Assembly: GCA_003551665.1 (NCBI GenBank)
Contig: PUNE01000129.1
Span: 62,001 to 126,000 of the forward strand
DNA from: Halobacteroidaceae bacterium
GTDB lineage: Bacteria > Bacillota > Halanaerobiia > B1SED10-174
DNA: 64,000 bases
Reading direction: 5' to 3'
Part shown: positions 7,388-15,618 of the stretch, piece after piece
Position numbering within the stretch: position 1 is the first letter of the stretch
Layout: every line of letters begins with the position of its first letter
Translations under genes and position numbers: made by a program
Notes under the pieces: generated by a model
What the model saw: only the letters and a program-made list of their open reading frames with translations
What the model was told of the DNA's origin: nothing
The model's database searches: none

Positions 7388-8296
7388 ATGAGGAGGATCC
7401 TAGTTTTTTTTATTTTGCTTATCCTTCTCTTTTCGGGGGGAGGCCAGGGCAGGGAAGAGCATGTTATGGAAACAACTCTGATTCCATTTGCTGAGGGAAT
7501 GTACCTACCCCTGCGTCCTGTTGCAGATTTTTTTGAATTGCCCCTGCACTGGGATGCAATTGAAAAGAAAGCCTATATTGGGAACCAGGGGATAGAGGGT
7601 GTTCTTTTTGCAGGAACCTTCCACGTTCCACTGGTTGAGCTTGCTCTGGCGGTTCAGGGTGACCTGGACTGGTCATCAGAAAGAGGAGAGGGGCTTTTGT
7701 TTTTTGAGGATAGAACCCTTGAACTCCATCTGCCCCGCCCTCCCCAAGAAGAAAATCCCCCCACTGTTTACCTGACCTTTGATGATGGGCCAACTGAAGC
7801 TACTCCCTTTATCCTTGAGGTTCTGAATGCCTATAATGTGAAGGCGTCTTTTTTCCTGGTCGGGGAAAATATTTTAAAAAGACCCGAAATCGCCCGGGAA
7901 ATTGTTGAAAGAGGGCACCAGGTCGGTAACCATTCATTTACCCATCCCCTGTTGCCCGAGCTTTCAACTGTAGCAATGAAGCATGAGCTGGAGTTAACTC
8001 AGAGGGCTTTTCGAGTGATAACGGGAGTTGAGCCTTTTCTTTTCCGACCTCCCTATGGGGGCTGGAGTCCTGAATTGAAAGATATTTATGAGGATATGGG
8101 AATGGAATTAACCTGGTGGCATATCAACCCCCAAGATTTTACCAATCCCGGCTCGAAAGCAATGGTAAACCAAATTCTTTCAGAACTGGAGCCAGGGGCC
8201 ATTATTTTGTTTCACTGCAAGATGTCTACTGCAGTTGCCCTTCCCGCAATTATCAATGCCATCTGGGATAGGGGCTATGATTTCGACAGTCTTTGA
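7388..8296 (+). CDS. Exported polysaccharide deacetylase (NodB/CE4 family)
   Basis: A 302-residue protein with a signal peptide (MRRILVFFILLILLFSGGG) and a two-part body. Residues ~25–110 resemble the copper-amine-oxidase-type stalk domain seen in many clostridial envelope proteins (GMYLPLRPVADFF). The C-terminal CE4 domain contains the metal and catalytic motifs YLTFDDGPTEAT, GNHSFTHP and RPPYGGWSPE, and ends with the ILFHC motif. CE4 enzymes remove N-acetyl groups from peptidoglycan or other amino-sugar polymers outside the cell. The ATG at 7388 gives a clean signal peptide; an ATG at 7349 is an alternative start. Confidence 0.85.
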   Translation: MRRILVFFILLILLFSGGGQGREEHVMETTLIPFAEGMYLPLRPVADFFELPLHWDAIEKKAYIGNQGIEGVLFAGTFHVPLVELALAVQGDLDWSSERGEGLLFFEDRTLELHLPRPPQEENPPTVYLTFDDGPTEATPFILEVLNAYNVKASFFLVGENILKRPEIAREIVERGHQVGNHSFTHPLLPELSTVAMKHELELTQRAFRVITGVEPFLFRPPYGGWSPELKDIYEDMGMELTWWHINPQDFTNPGSKAMVNQILSELEPGAIILFHCKMSTAVALPAIINAIWDRGYDFDSL

Positions 8297-8308
8297 GAAA
8301 ATTGAGTT

Positions 8309-8337
8309 TTGACCTTAGTTAAGCTTTGTGGTATACT
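8309..8337 (+). promoter_or_regulatory. Sigma-A-type promoter of sigH
   Basis: TTGACC at 8309–8314 and TATACT at 8332–8337 with a 17-base spacer, placed 28 bases before the start codon. Confidence 0.8.
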
Positions 8338-8364
8338 AAACATAATTAAAAAAGAGGTGGGGGT

Positions 8365-9024
8365 ATGTCTATGAGGGGAAGCTTTGCGGGGCTACCAGAA
8401 GACCAAGTGATTTTGATGGCCCAGCAAGGAAATGGTGAAGCCATGGAGTACCTGCTCAAAAGGCATATTGACATCGTTTACTCCAAGGCGAAGGTTTTTT
8501 ACATTAAAGGGCTGGACAAGGATGATGTTGTTCAGGAAGGACTGGTCGGCCTTTACAAGGCTATTCGGGACTTTCAGTTTGATCGGGAAGCTTCTTTCAG
8601 GGGATTTGCACATATCTGTGTTTACCGGCACCTGATCTCGGCTGTTAAAACAGCCAACCGGCAGAAACATATTCCACTCAACACTTTCACCTCAATCGAC
8701 AAACAACTTAAATACGGCAGAGAAGAAAACAGTGGTCGAACTCTCCAGGAAGTAATTGCCGACGAGAGAATCGACCCGGAAAACGAAATAATCAACCAGG
8801 AATTAATAAAGGAAGTTTCAACTACCCTGAGGGAAATGCTTACCCCGCTGGAATGGAAGGTCTTCATTTCTTACCTAGATAACAAAACCTACCAGGAAAT
8901 ATCCCGGGAACTTAACAGCAGTATTAAAACAGTGGACAATGCCCTGCAGCGTTCCCGGCGGAAAATCAACCAGATTCGTTACAAGTTGAGTGGTGAGGAC
9001 GTAAGGCAGCTTATGCAGTGGTGA
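8365..9024 (+). CDS. sigH: RNA polymerase sigma factor SigH-type
   Basis: A 219-residue sigma-70-family protein of SigH length. Region 2 is visible as DDVVQEGLVGLYKAIRDF followed by SFRGFAHICVYRHLISAVKT. Region 4 is the helix-turn-helix NKTYQEISRELNSSIKTVDN, ending in ALQRSRRKI. SigH in Bacillus drives early sporulation and stationary-phase genes; in other Firmicutes it can serve competence or other functions, so a sporulation role is not proven here. The gene has its own consensus promoter and a GAGGTGGGGG ribosome-binding site. The next gene starts five bases after its stop. Confidence 0.9.
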   Translation: MSMRGSFAGLPEDQVILMAQQGNGEAMEYLLKRHIDIVYSKAKVFYIKGLDKDDVVQEGLVGLYKAIRDFQFDREASFRGFAHICVYRHLISAVKTANRQKHIPLNTFTSIDKQLKYGREENSGRTLQEVIADERIDPENEIINQELIKEVSTTLREMLTPLEWKVFISYLDNKTYQEISRELNSSIKTVDNALQRSRRKINQIRYKLSGEDVRQLMQW

Positions 9025-9028
9025 TTTT

Positions 9029-9460
9029 ATGCTCGACATGTTTTTCCCAAAAACAAGCAGGTGCTTGTTTTGTGGACGCTCTGATAATTATTATGAAATA
9101 ATACCTATCTGCCCCTCCTGTCTGGAGGGGCTTTCTTTTTCGGGGGAAGGTCCCGGTATTCTTCTCCCCGAAGGTATCCTGCCGGGGTTATTAAGAAGAG
9201 CAGAGCAGGGCGAGGAGGAGCTGCTTGACCCTTTCGTTTTCTTGTTGGCCCTGGATTATGGGGTTCGCGGGTTAAAGGGAAGGGCAATCCGTCCGGGTGT
9301 TAACCATGTTCTCGATGAAATCCTGGCAAAAAAAACCTCTTTTTTCCTGAGATTGCCTCTTGTTTCCAATCACCCTAACGCCCTGGTAGTGGGGGTTTAC
9401 TGGAGCGGGGAGTTGCGAAATGAATATCCATCAGACCGGATCCTTGCTCTGGTTGAATAA
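9029..9460 (+). CDS. Hypothetical protein with N-terminal ComF-like zinc ribbon
   Basis: A 143-residue protein. The N-terminus has two CxxC knuckles (Cys12/Cys15 and Cys28/Cys31, in RCLFCGR and CPSCLEG) like the zinc ribbon that opens ComF amidophosphoribosyltransferase-like proteins. No phosphoribosyltransferase motif follows, and the length is well short of ComF. The remainder (LDPFVFLLALDYGVRGLKGR and later) is not recognised. It lies directly behind sigH and is likely co-transcribed with it. It could be a truncated or highly diverged ComF relative, or an unrelated zinc-binding protein. Confidence 0.5.
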   Translation: MLDMFFPKTSRCLFCGRSDNYYEIIPICPSCLEGLSFSGEGPGILLPEGILPGLLRRAEQGEEELLDPFVFLLALDYGVRGLKGRAIRPGVNHVLDEILAKKTSFFLRLPLVSNHPNALVVGVYWSGELRNEYPSDRILALVE

Positions 9461-9467
9461 AAAACAT

Positions 9468-9496
9468 TTGACAGGTTTTGATAAGTATGTTATAGT
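9468..9496 (+). promoter_or_regulatory. Sigma-A-type promoter of the cold-shock gene
   Basis: TTGACA at 9468–9473 and TATAGT at 9491–9496 with a 17-base spacer. Transcription is expected near 9503, at the base of a hairpin. Confidence 0.85.
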
Positions 9497-9501
9497 TAGC
9501 C

Positions 9502-9524
9502 TTGATAAGCCTCCCGCTTATCGG
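9502..9524 (+). promoter_or_regulatory. 5' leader hairpin of the cold-shock mRNA
   Basis: GATAAGC (9504–9510) pairs perfectly with GCTTATC (9516–9522), extended by two T·G pairs. The CTCCC loop (9511–9515) is complementary, with one wobble, to the GGGGG of the ribosome-binding site at 9537–9541. The predicted transcript starts at this hairpin, so it could act in mRNA stability or temperature-dependent translation. Confidence 0.5.
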
Positions 9525-9552
9525 AAACAATATTTAGGGGGAATGTAATAAA

Positions 9553-9756
9553 ATGCTTTACAGAGGACAAGTTAAATGGTTTAATGCGGAGAAGGGTTTC
9601 GGATTTATCGAGCGGGAGGACGGGGACGACGTCTTTGTCCATTTCTCCGCTATCCAGGAAGAAGGGTTCAAAACTCTTGACGATGGCCAGGAAGTAGAAT
9701 TTGAAATCGTTGAAGGTGACCGTGGCCCACAAGCGGCTAACGTAACCAAAGTATAA
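9553..9756 (+). CDS. Cold-shock protein (CspA family)
   Basis: A 67-residue single cold-shock domain. RNP1 is [10 protein letters not shown] and RNP2 is DVFVHFSAI, within the usual [15 protein letters not shown] start. Such proteins bind single-stranded RNA and DNA and act as RNA chaperones. The gene is monocistronic: its own promoter, a structured leader and a terminator right after the stop. Confidence 0.95.
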   Translation: MLYRGQVKWFNAEKGFGFIEREDGDDVFVHFSAIQEEGFKTLDDGQEVEFEIVEGDRGPQAANVTKV

Positions 9757-9766
9757 TTGGCCAATA

Positions 9767-9795
9767 AACCTCGCTTGAGAGAGCGGGGTTTTTAA
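9767..9795 (+). terminator. Rho-independent terminator of the cold-shock gene
   Basis: Nine-pair stem AACCTCGCT / AGCGGGGTT (one T·G pair) with a six-base loop, running into a T tract. Confidence 0.9.
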
Positions 9796-9879
9796 TTTTA
9801 AGAAGGAATTTTTTTCCGGCAGGAATTGAACAGGAGTATGTTGAATTAATTAAAAAGAGTAATGAAGGGAGATGGTGGG

Positions 9880-10413
9880 ATGAAAATTTCTACCCGAGGG
9901 AAGAACATAGAGCTGACAGATGCTTTGAAAGATTATGTTGAGGAGAAGGTGGGACGAATAGGGAAGTATTTTGACAATGCTTCGATTGATGCCCAGGTCT
10001 CCTTAGGGGTGGAAAAGGAACGCCATCAGGTAGAGGTAACTGCTTTTGTTGACGGACTGATTTTGCGAGGTGAAGAAGAAACCGGGGACATGTACGCCTC
10101 CATTGACGGGGTTGTTGAGAAAATCGAACGCCAGATCCGCAAATATAAAACCCGGATCAACCGGAACCTCCGCGACAAAGAAGAGTTTTCCCTTTCTTTT
10201 GAGGGTGATGAACAAGAAGAAGATGACATTGAAAACAAGATTGTAAAAGTTAAACGGTTTGCAGTAAAACCAATGAGTGTTGAAGAAGCAGTAATGCAGA
10301 TGAATCTTCTTGGTCACGACTTTTTTGTTTTTTCCAATGCCGAAACTGATGACTTTAATGTCGTTTATCGAAGGAAGGACGGAAATTATGGGTTGATCGA
10401 TCCCTACGCCTGA
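9880..10413 (+). CDS. hpf: Ribosome hibernation promoting factor, long form
   Basis: A 177-residue protein. The N-terminal ribosome-binding domain begins MKISTRGKNIELTDALKDYV with EEKVGRIGKYFD, and the C-terminal dimerisation domain contains VVKRFAVKPMS-like sequence (VKRFAVKPMSVEEAVMQMNL) and HDFFVFSNAETDDFNVVYRR. Long HPF converts 70S ribosomes to dormant 100S dimers in stationary phase or stress. I chose the ATG at 9880, which follows GGGAGATGGTGGG; an in-frame ATG at 9862 adds only six residues. hpf directly upstream of secA and prfB is a common Firmicute order, here interrupted by the aminomutase gene. Confidence 0.93.
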   Translation: MKISTRGKNIELTDALKDYVEEKVGRIGKYFDNASIDAQVSLGVEKERHQVEVTAFVDGLILRGEEETGDMYASIDGVVEKIERQIRKYKTRINRNLRDKEEFSLSFEGDEQEEDDIENKIVKVKRFAVKPMSVEEAVMQMNLLGHDFFVFSNAETDDFNVVYRRKDGNYGLIDPYA

Positions 10414-10417
10414 TTTT

Positions 10418-10446
10418 TTGACTTAAAGGGCGGGGGGTGATATAAT
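10418..10446 (+). promoter_or_regulatory. Sigma-A-type promoter of the glutamate aminomutase gene
   Basis: TTGACT at 10418–10423 and TATAAT at 10441–10446 with a 17-base spacer. Expected start of transcription is near 10453, leaving a leader of about 77 bases. Confidence 0.82.
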
Positions 10447-10469
10447 CATAAAAGCTTCTCGACTTTTTG

Positions 10470-10517
10470 GCGAAGTATAGTAAAGGTTTCCTTTACCAAT
10501 ATTTCGCTATTTTTTTC
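10470..10517 (+). promoter_or_regulatory. Attenuator-like terminator hairpin in the aminomutase leader
   Basis: A nine-pair lower stem (GCGAAGTAT with ATATTTCGC, including a G·T pair) and a seven-pair upper stem (GTAAAGG with CCTTTAC, loop TTT) are separated by a small internal loop. TATTTTTTT follows at once. The hairpin sits between the promoter and the ribosome-binding site GGAGGTG (10518–10524). CTTC at 10454–10457 can pair with GAAG at 10472–10475, which would open the terminator stem. It may instead serve as the hpf terminator, but no promoter is visible after it. Confidence 0.7.
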
Positions 10518-10529
10518 GGAGGTGAAAAT

Positions 10530-11789
10530 ATGGTCGAGATCAATGAAAAAAGACAGAAGGCCCTTGAGCGAAGCACAACATTGAAAAAGAGAATTGAAAA
10601 ATACCTGGAAAACCGTTCTAGGATTCCTACTGGCCGGGAGAGAAGCGATACCATAAAAAAACAAAAAGAAAAGATTCTAAACATGCTGGAGGCCAGCCAA
10701 GAAGACTGGAACAGCTGGGAATGGCAGATGCAGAACAGGATCAACGATTCCCACACCCTGGCCCGGGTTCTGGACATTGACGAACAGGCTCAGGAAAAAA
10801 TAAAAGAGATCGGGGAAAAGTACCGCTGGAGTATTTCCCCTTATTACCTGAGCCTGATTGATCCCGAACAGCGCTGGGACCCGATTAAACTTCAATCTGT
10901 CCCCAGTGCAATGGAACTCCTGGGACAAGGGACTCCGGATCCAATGGGAGAAGAGTTTACCTCTCCGGCATCTTCTATTACACGTCGTTATCCCGATCGC
11001 CTGATTATTAAGGTCACCAATCAATGTGGTATGTACTGTCGCCACTGCCAGAGGAGACGTTCCATCGGAGAAATAGATCGCCCAACTTCCGTGGAAGACC
11101 TGGAGAAAGCGATAGAGTATGTCCGGGATAATCCGGAAATCCGCGATGTCCTGTTAACAGGCGGAGATGCTTTTATGCTCAGCAACGACCGCATTGACTG
11201 GATTTTAAGAGAACTCCGCTCTATTGAGCATGTGGAAGTAATTCGGCTGGGTTCCCGTACCCTGGTTACTGTGCCACAGCGGGTTGACGATGAACTTGCC
11301 GAAATTTTATCCCGTTACCATCCTGTTTTTGTTAATACCCAGTTCAATCATCCCCAGGAAATAACCGAAGAATCAGCTGAGGCCTGCAATAAGCTGGCTA
11401 ACGCGGGAGTTCCCCTTGGTAACCAGATGGTCCTGCTGAGGAAAATCAATGATGACCCGGATGTAGTAAAAAGGTTAAACCACGAACTTTTGAAAGTCAG
11501 GGTTTCTCCTTATTATATTTTTCATGCCAAGGGAGTTCAGGGGACAACACACTTCCGGACTCGCGTGGAAACGGGAATGGAAATTATGGAAAACCTGCGG
11601 GGCTTTACTTCCGGGCTGGCCATACCTACCTTTATTATCAATGCTCCCCAGGGTTACGGGAAAACCCCGGTTCTCCCGGAATATGTTGTTTCCTGGGCTG
11701 ATGACCATATCCTTCTCCGAACCTGGGAAGGACGCGTTATGGAATATCCCAACAGTCTGGATGAATGGAAAGAAGGAGAAATTTTTTAA
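10530..11789 (+). CDS. eam: Glutamate 2,3-aminomutase (radical SAM, PLP)
   Basis: A 419-residue member of the lysine 2,3-aminomutase family. The radical-SAM cluster motif is CGMYCRHC (Cys166, Cys170, Cys173), followed by the LLTGGDAF block. In lysine 2,3-aminomutases two aspartates bind the substrate's distal amino group; in characterised glutamate 2,3-aminomutase these are Lys and Asn. Here the positions are Lys334 (YYIFHAKGVQGTTHF) and Asn371 (FIINAPQGYGKTP), which supports glutamate as substrate. The product, beta-glutamate, is a compatible solute in some halophiles. The start at 10530 follows GGAGGTG. It is monocistronic, with its own promoter, leader hairpin and terminator. Confidence 0.85.
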   Translation: MVEINEKRQKALERSTTLKKRIEKYLENRSRIPTGRERSDTIKKQKEKILNMLEASQEDWNSWEWQMQNRINDSHTLARVLDIDEQAQEKIKEIGEKYRWSISPYYLSLIDPEQRWDPIKLQSVPSAMELLGQGTPDPMGEEFTSPASSITRRYPDRLIIKVTNQCGMYCRHCQRRRSIGEIDRPTSVEDLEKAIEYVRDNPEIRDVLLTGGDAFMLSNDRIDWILRELRSIEHVEVIRLGSRTLVTVPQRVDDELAEILSRYHPVFVNTQFNHPQEITEESAEACNKLANAGVPLGNQMVLLRKINDDPDVVKRLNHELLKVRVSPYYIFHAKGVQGTTHFRTRVETGMEIMENLRGFTSGLAIPTFIINAPQGYGKTPVLPEYVVSWADDHILLRTWEGRVMEYPNSLDEWKEGEIF

Positions 11790-11794
11790 TAAAA

Positions 11795-11823
11795 AGGAGG
11801 CCCCGCGCCTCCTCTTTTCTTTT
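11795..11823 (+). terminator. Rho-independent terminator after the aminomutase gene
   Basis: GGAGGC / GCCTCC stem with a CCCGC loop and an adjoining A–T pair, followed by a T-rich stretch (CTTTTCTTTTCT). Confidence 0.85.
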
Positions 11824-11834
11824 CTGGGGCCGTG

Positions 11835-11863
11835 TTGTCATTGCCCATAATCAGTGGTATAAT
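11835..11863 (+). promoter_or_regulatory. Sigma-A-type promoter of secA–prfB
   Basis: TTGTCA at 11835–11840 and TATAAT at 11858–11863 with a 17-base spacer; secA starts 49 bases after the -10. Confidence 0.82.
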
Positions 11864-11912
11864 AATTTTGCAGTTGTTTTGGATGACCCTTATTTTTCCG
11901 GGAGGAATTTGA

Positions 11913-14480
11913 ATGCTCGGTTTGTTTAAAAAATTGTTAAAAGATCCCAATGAAAAAGAGCTGCAGAAGCTCTGGCCCATAGTGGAAAAAGTTAATTGTC
12001 TTGAACCCGAAATGCAGGCTCTTTCGGACCAGGAACTCAGGGGTAAGACAGAAGAATTTCGGGAGAGGCTGGCAGGTGGAGAGAATCTTGATGAACTGCT
12101 ACCCGAAGCCTTTGCCGTTGTAAGGGAAGCGGCTCAGCGCTCTACCGAAGAAAAGTTCAGGCATTTCGATGTCCAGATCCTGGGGGGTGTTGTACTCCAC
12201 CAGGGAAAAATTGCCGAAATGAAAACAGGTGAGGGTAAAACACTTGTTGCAACGCTTCCCGCCTACCTCAACGCCCTCGGCGGAAAAAGCGTGCACATTA
12301 TAACCGTCAACGAATACCTCGCCCGGCGTGATGCAGAGTGGATGGGAAGTATATATAAATTCCTGGGACTCAGTGTCGGCCTGACTCTGCACGGGATGGA
12401 CTACAGGGAGAAGAAAGAGGCATATGCTTGCGACGTGGTTTATGGGACCAACAATGAATTTGGCTTTGATTACCTTCGTGATAATATGGCCCTCAGCCCT
12501 GACCAGGTTGTCCAGGGCGAATTAAGTTTTGCCATTCTGGACGAGGTTGACAGCATTCTAATCGACGAGGCCCGGACCCCGCTGATTATATCCGGTCCCA
12601 GTGAAGAATCGCCAGCCCTGTATTACCAGTTTGCCCGGCTGGTTCCCCAGTTGAAAAAAGAAGAACACTATGTTCTTGATGAGAAGGCCAACTCCGTTAC
12701 CCTGACTGAGGAGGGAGTGGCCCGGGCAGAGAAGCTTTTGAATATTGAAAACCTTTATGATGACCAGAACGTTCGCCTTACTCACCACTTGAACCAGGCT
12801 TTGAAAGCCTGGGCTTTAATGCGCCGGGACCGGGATTACGTGGTTAAGGATAACCAGGTAATGATTGTCGATGAATTTACCGGGCGCATCATGGAAGGCC
12901 GACGCTACAGTGACGGCCTGCACCAGGCCATTGAGGCCAAAGAGGGAGTAAAGATCGAGCGAGAAAGCCAGACCCTTGCTTCAATAACCTACCAGAATTT
13001 ATTCCGGATGTACGATAAGCTTTCGGGTATGACCGGGACTGCAGCAACTGAAGAGGAGGAATTTATCAAGATTTACGGGATGGAGGTCGTTGTTGTTCCA
13101 ACCAATGAACCAATGATCCGCGAAGATCTCCCCGACCAGATTTATAAAACCCTACCTGGCAAAAAGAAGGCCATTATAGATGATATTGTTTCCCGTCACG
13201 AAAAAGGCCAGCCGGTTCTGGTGGGAACGATTTCCATCGAAGCCAGTGAAGAGTTAAGCAGCATGCTCAAAAAAGAGGGTGTTCCCCACGAGGTTCTAAA
13301 TGCCAAGCACCACGAAAGGGAAGCCGAAATTATTAAGGATGCTGGACAGGAAGGTGCGGTTACAATAGCAACCAACATGGCCGGACGGGGAACAGATATT
13401 GTCCTTGGTGAAGGTATTACTGATCTGGGTGGACTGCATATCCTGGGCAGTGAGCGCCACGAGAGCCGCAGGATTGATAACCAGCTTCGGGGACGTTCCG
13501 GCCGGCAGGGGGACCCCGGTTCTTCCCAGTTTTTTATTTCCCTTCAGGATGACCTGATGCGCCTATTCGGATCGGAAAGGGTTTTTGCAGTAATGGACCG
13601 CCTGGGAATGGACGAGGATACCCCGGTGGAACATCCTTTAATCAACAGGGGTATTGAAAATGCCCAGAAGAAAGTTGAAGCCCGTAACTTTGAAATCAGA
13701 AAATACGTTCTGGAATACGACGATGTCCTGAATAAACAGCGGGAAATCATATATAATCAACGCCGGGAAATTTTAAATTCCGATAATGTTCGCGAAAGAA
13801 TCATGGATATGATTAAGCAGGTTATTGAAGACCAGATTGAGCTTTACCTGCCAAAAGGTGTCCACCCCGAGGAGTGGGATCTATCCAGCTTAATTGGCGC
13901 TGCCGAGCGAATTTATCTGGGTGTTGGAGTTTTGACACCTGAAAAACTCAGCAGCATGGAGCGGGGAAAAATCGAGGAACTCCTCCTGGAGAAAGCCGGG
14001 GAAACCTATAGGAAGCGGGAAATGCAGTGGGGCGAGGAAATTATGCGTCGCCGGGAAAAGCTCCTTGCCCTGCAGATAATTGACCGCAAGTGGATGGATC
14101 ACCTGGATGCCATGGATGACCTGCGTCAGGGAATCAGTCTCCGGGCTTATGGGCAGCGAGATCCGCTTGTAGAGTATAAATTTGAGTCTTTTGATCTCTT
14201 CAACAACATGACTGCCAGTATCAGGGAAGACCTGGTCCGGGTCCTCTGTAAATTTGCTCCGCGGCCTGAAGGAATAAGGCTGCAGGAAAGGCAGATGGAA
14301 ATGGCTTCTCCGGAAGAACCTCAGCTCAACAGGTCCTTCCGGGAAATGCAGACCAACCAGGGGCCGCAGGACGGCGAGAAACCTGTAAAGAAGCCGGTTG
14401 TCAAGGAAAAAGAGGTTGGGCGCAATGATCCCTGTCCCTGCGGCAGTGGCAAAAAGTACAAGAAATGCTGTGGAAAATAA
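11913..14480 (+). CDS. secA: Preprotein translocase ATPase SecA
   Basis: An 855-residue protein of normal length. It starts [20 protein letters not shown], has Walker [12 protein letters not shown] (near residue 105), the DEAD-type Walker [21 protein letters not shown], and motifs [10 protein letters not shown] and [12 protein letters not shown] in the second nucleotide-binding fold. The extreme C-terminus is the zinc-binding, SecB/ribosome-contact tail [18 protein letters not shown]. SecA drives post-translational export through SecYEG. It is followed by prfB 18 bases downstream, a widely conserved Firmicute pairing. Confidence 0.98.
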   Translation: MLGLFKKLLKDPNEKELQKLWPIVEKVNCLEPEMQALSDQELRGKTEEFRERLAGGENLDELLPEAFAVVREAAQRSTEEKFRHFDVQILGGVVLHQGKIAEMKTGEGKTLVATLPAYLNALGGKSVHIITVNEYLARRDAEWMGSIYKFLGLSVGLTLHGMDYREKKEAYACDVVYGTNNEFGFDYLRDNMALSPDQVVQGELSFAILDEVDSILIDEARTPLIISGPSEESPALYYQFARLVPQLKKEEHYVLDEKANSVTLTEEGVARAEKLLNIENLYDDQNVRLTHHLNQALKAWALMRRDRDYVVKDNQVMIVDEFTGRIMEGRRYSDGLHQAIEAKEGVKIERESQTLASITYQNLFRMYDKLSGMTGTAATEEEEFIKIYGMEVVVVPTNEPMIREDLPDQIYKTLPGKKKAIIDDIVSRHEKGQPVLVGTISIEASEELSSMLKKEGVPHEVLNAKHHEREAEIIKDAGQEGAVTIATNMAGRGTDIVLGEGITDLGGLHILGSERHESRRIDNQLRGRSGRQGDPGSSQFFISLQDDLMRLFGSERVFAVMDRLGMDEDTPVEHPLINRGIENAQKKVEARNFEIRKYVLEYDDVLNKQREIIYNQRREILNSDNVRERIMDMIKQVIEDQIELYLPKGVHPEEWDLSSLIGAAERIYLGVGVLTPEKLSSMERGKIEELLLEKAGETYRKREMQWGEEIMRRREKLLALQIIDRKWMDHLDAMDDLRQGISLRAYGQRDPLVEYKFESFDLFNNMTASIREDLVRVLCKFAPRPEGIRLQERQMEMASPEEPQLNRSFREMQTNQGPQDGEKPVKKPVVKEKEVGRNDPCPCGSGKKYKKCCGK

Positions 14481-14498
14481 ACAGGAGGTGGATTGGAG

Positions 14499-15618
14499 AT
14501 GCTGGGTGAACTGCAAAAAGCCTTTGCGGAGCAAAGCAAATCTCTCCAGGATTTGAGGGAATCTCTTTGACACGGTTGAACTGGAAAAGAGGAAAGAACG
14601 GCTTGAAAAAGAGATGACCGAGGAAGGGTTCTGGGAAAAAGACCAGGACCGGGTCCAGAAAGCAAACCAGGAGTTAACCCGGATTAAGGAAAAACTTGCC
14701 CGGGTTTGCGAGATAGAAGAAAATCTTGAGGAACAGGAATTGATCTGGGATCTCTATGAGGAAGATGGGGAGGAAGAACTTCTGCAGCGGGCACAAAAGC
14801 TGCAGAAAAATGCGGAAAAACAAATACAGAAACTACGCCTGGAAACTCTTTTTTCTGCGGAACATGATACTGGGAATGCCATTTTAGCCCTTCACCCCGG
14901 GGCTGGAGGGACAGAATCCCAGGACTGGGTTGAAATGTTAATGAGGATGTACGTTCGCTTCTGTGAACAGCAGGGCTGGGAAGTGGAAGTTCTTGATCTC
15001 AACCCGGGAGATGAAGCCGGGATAAAAAGTGCAACGATCCTTGTGAAGGGTAATTATGTTTATGGCAACCTTAAGGGTGAACAGGGGGTTCACCGCCTGG
15101 TAAGGATTTCTCCTTTTGATTCTTCCGGGCGCCGCCATACTTCGTTTGCGTCTGTTGAAGTTCTTCCAGATGTGGGAGAAGATGTTGAAGTTGAAATTGA
15201 CACAAGTGATCTTAGAATAGAAACCTATCGCGCCAGTGGAGCAGGAGGTCAGCACGTAAACAAGACCGATTCAGCCGTCCGAATTACCCACCAACCTACT
15301 GGAATTGTTGTCCAGTGCCAGAGCGAGCGGTCCCAACACAAGAACAAAGCGACTGCCATGCGCATTCTCAAGTCCAGACTGAAAGAACTGGAAGAGAGGG
15401 AACAGCAGAAAAAAATGGATGAACTGCGGGGTGAACAAAAAGAGATTGCCTGGGGCAGCCAGATCAGGTCTTATGTTTTTCACCCTTATTCCCTGGTAAA
15501 AGATCTGAGAACAGGTAAACAGGTAGGGAATATCCAGGGAGTTATGGACGGAAATCTGGAGCCTTTTATTTACGCATACCTGCAGTGGCAGGCTGGAGGT
15601 AATGGGAACAATGAATAA
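14499..15618 (+). CDS. prfB: Peptide chain release factor 2, with programmed +1 frameshift
   Basis: RF2 releases nascent protein at UGA and UAA. The gene starts at ATG 14499 behind AGGAGGTG; 23 codons are followed by an in-frame TGA at 14568–14570. Slipping forward one base at CTT TGA C continues into the long frame, giving SLFDTVELEKRKERLEKEM and the rest of RF2. Later landmarks are the catalytic GGQ loop (YRASGAGGQHVNKTDSAVRI) and the anticodon-like SPF (RISPFDSSGRRHTSF). The product is about 372 residues, normal for RF2. An internal ATG at 14614 is in the second frame but would remove the conserved N-terminal helix. The start of the DUF2993 gene overlaps its end. Confidence 0.96.
14554..14571 (+). 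promoter_or_regulatory. RF2 autoregulatory +1 frameshift site
   Basis: An anti-ribosome-binding-site-like GAGGGA lies just upstream of the slippery CTT TGA C (14565–14571), the classical arrangement by which low RF2 raises frameshifting at its own UGA codon. Confidence 0.93.

Noticed and set aside
9543-9548. A start–stop minimal open frame (ATG TAA) just before the cold-shock gene
   Set aside because: It is only one base after the GGGGG site, too close for initiation, and such a string can occur by chance.
14568-14570. In-frame TGA in prfB as a selenocysteine codon
   Set aside because: It is the classical RF2 frameshift stop: the downstream coding sequence is in the +1 frame and the CTT TGA C slip site is present.
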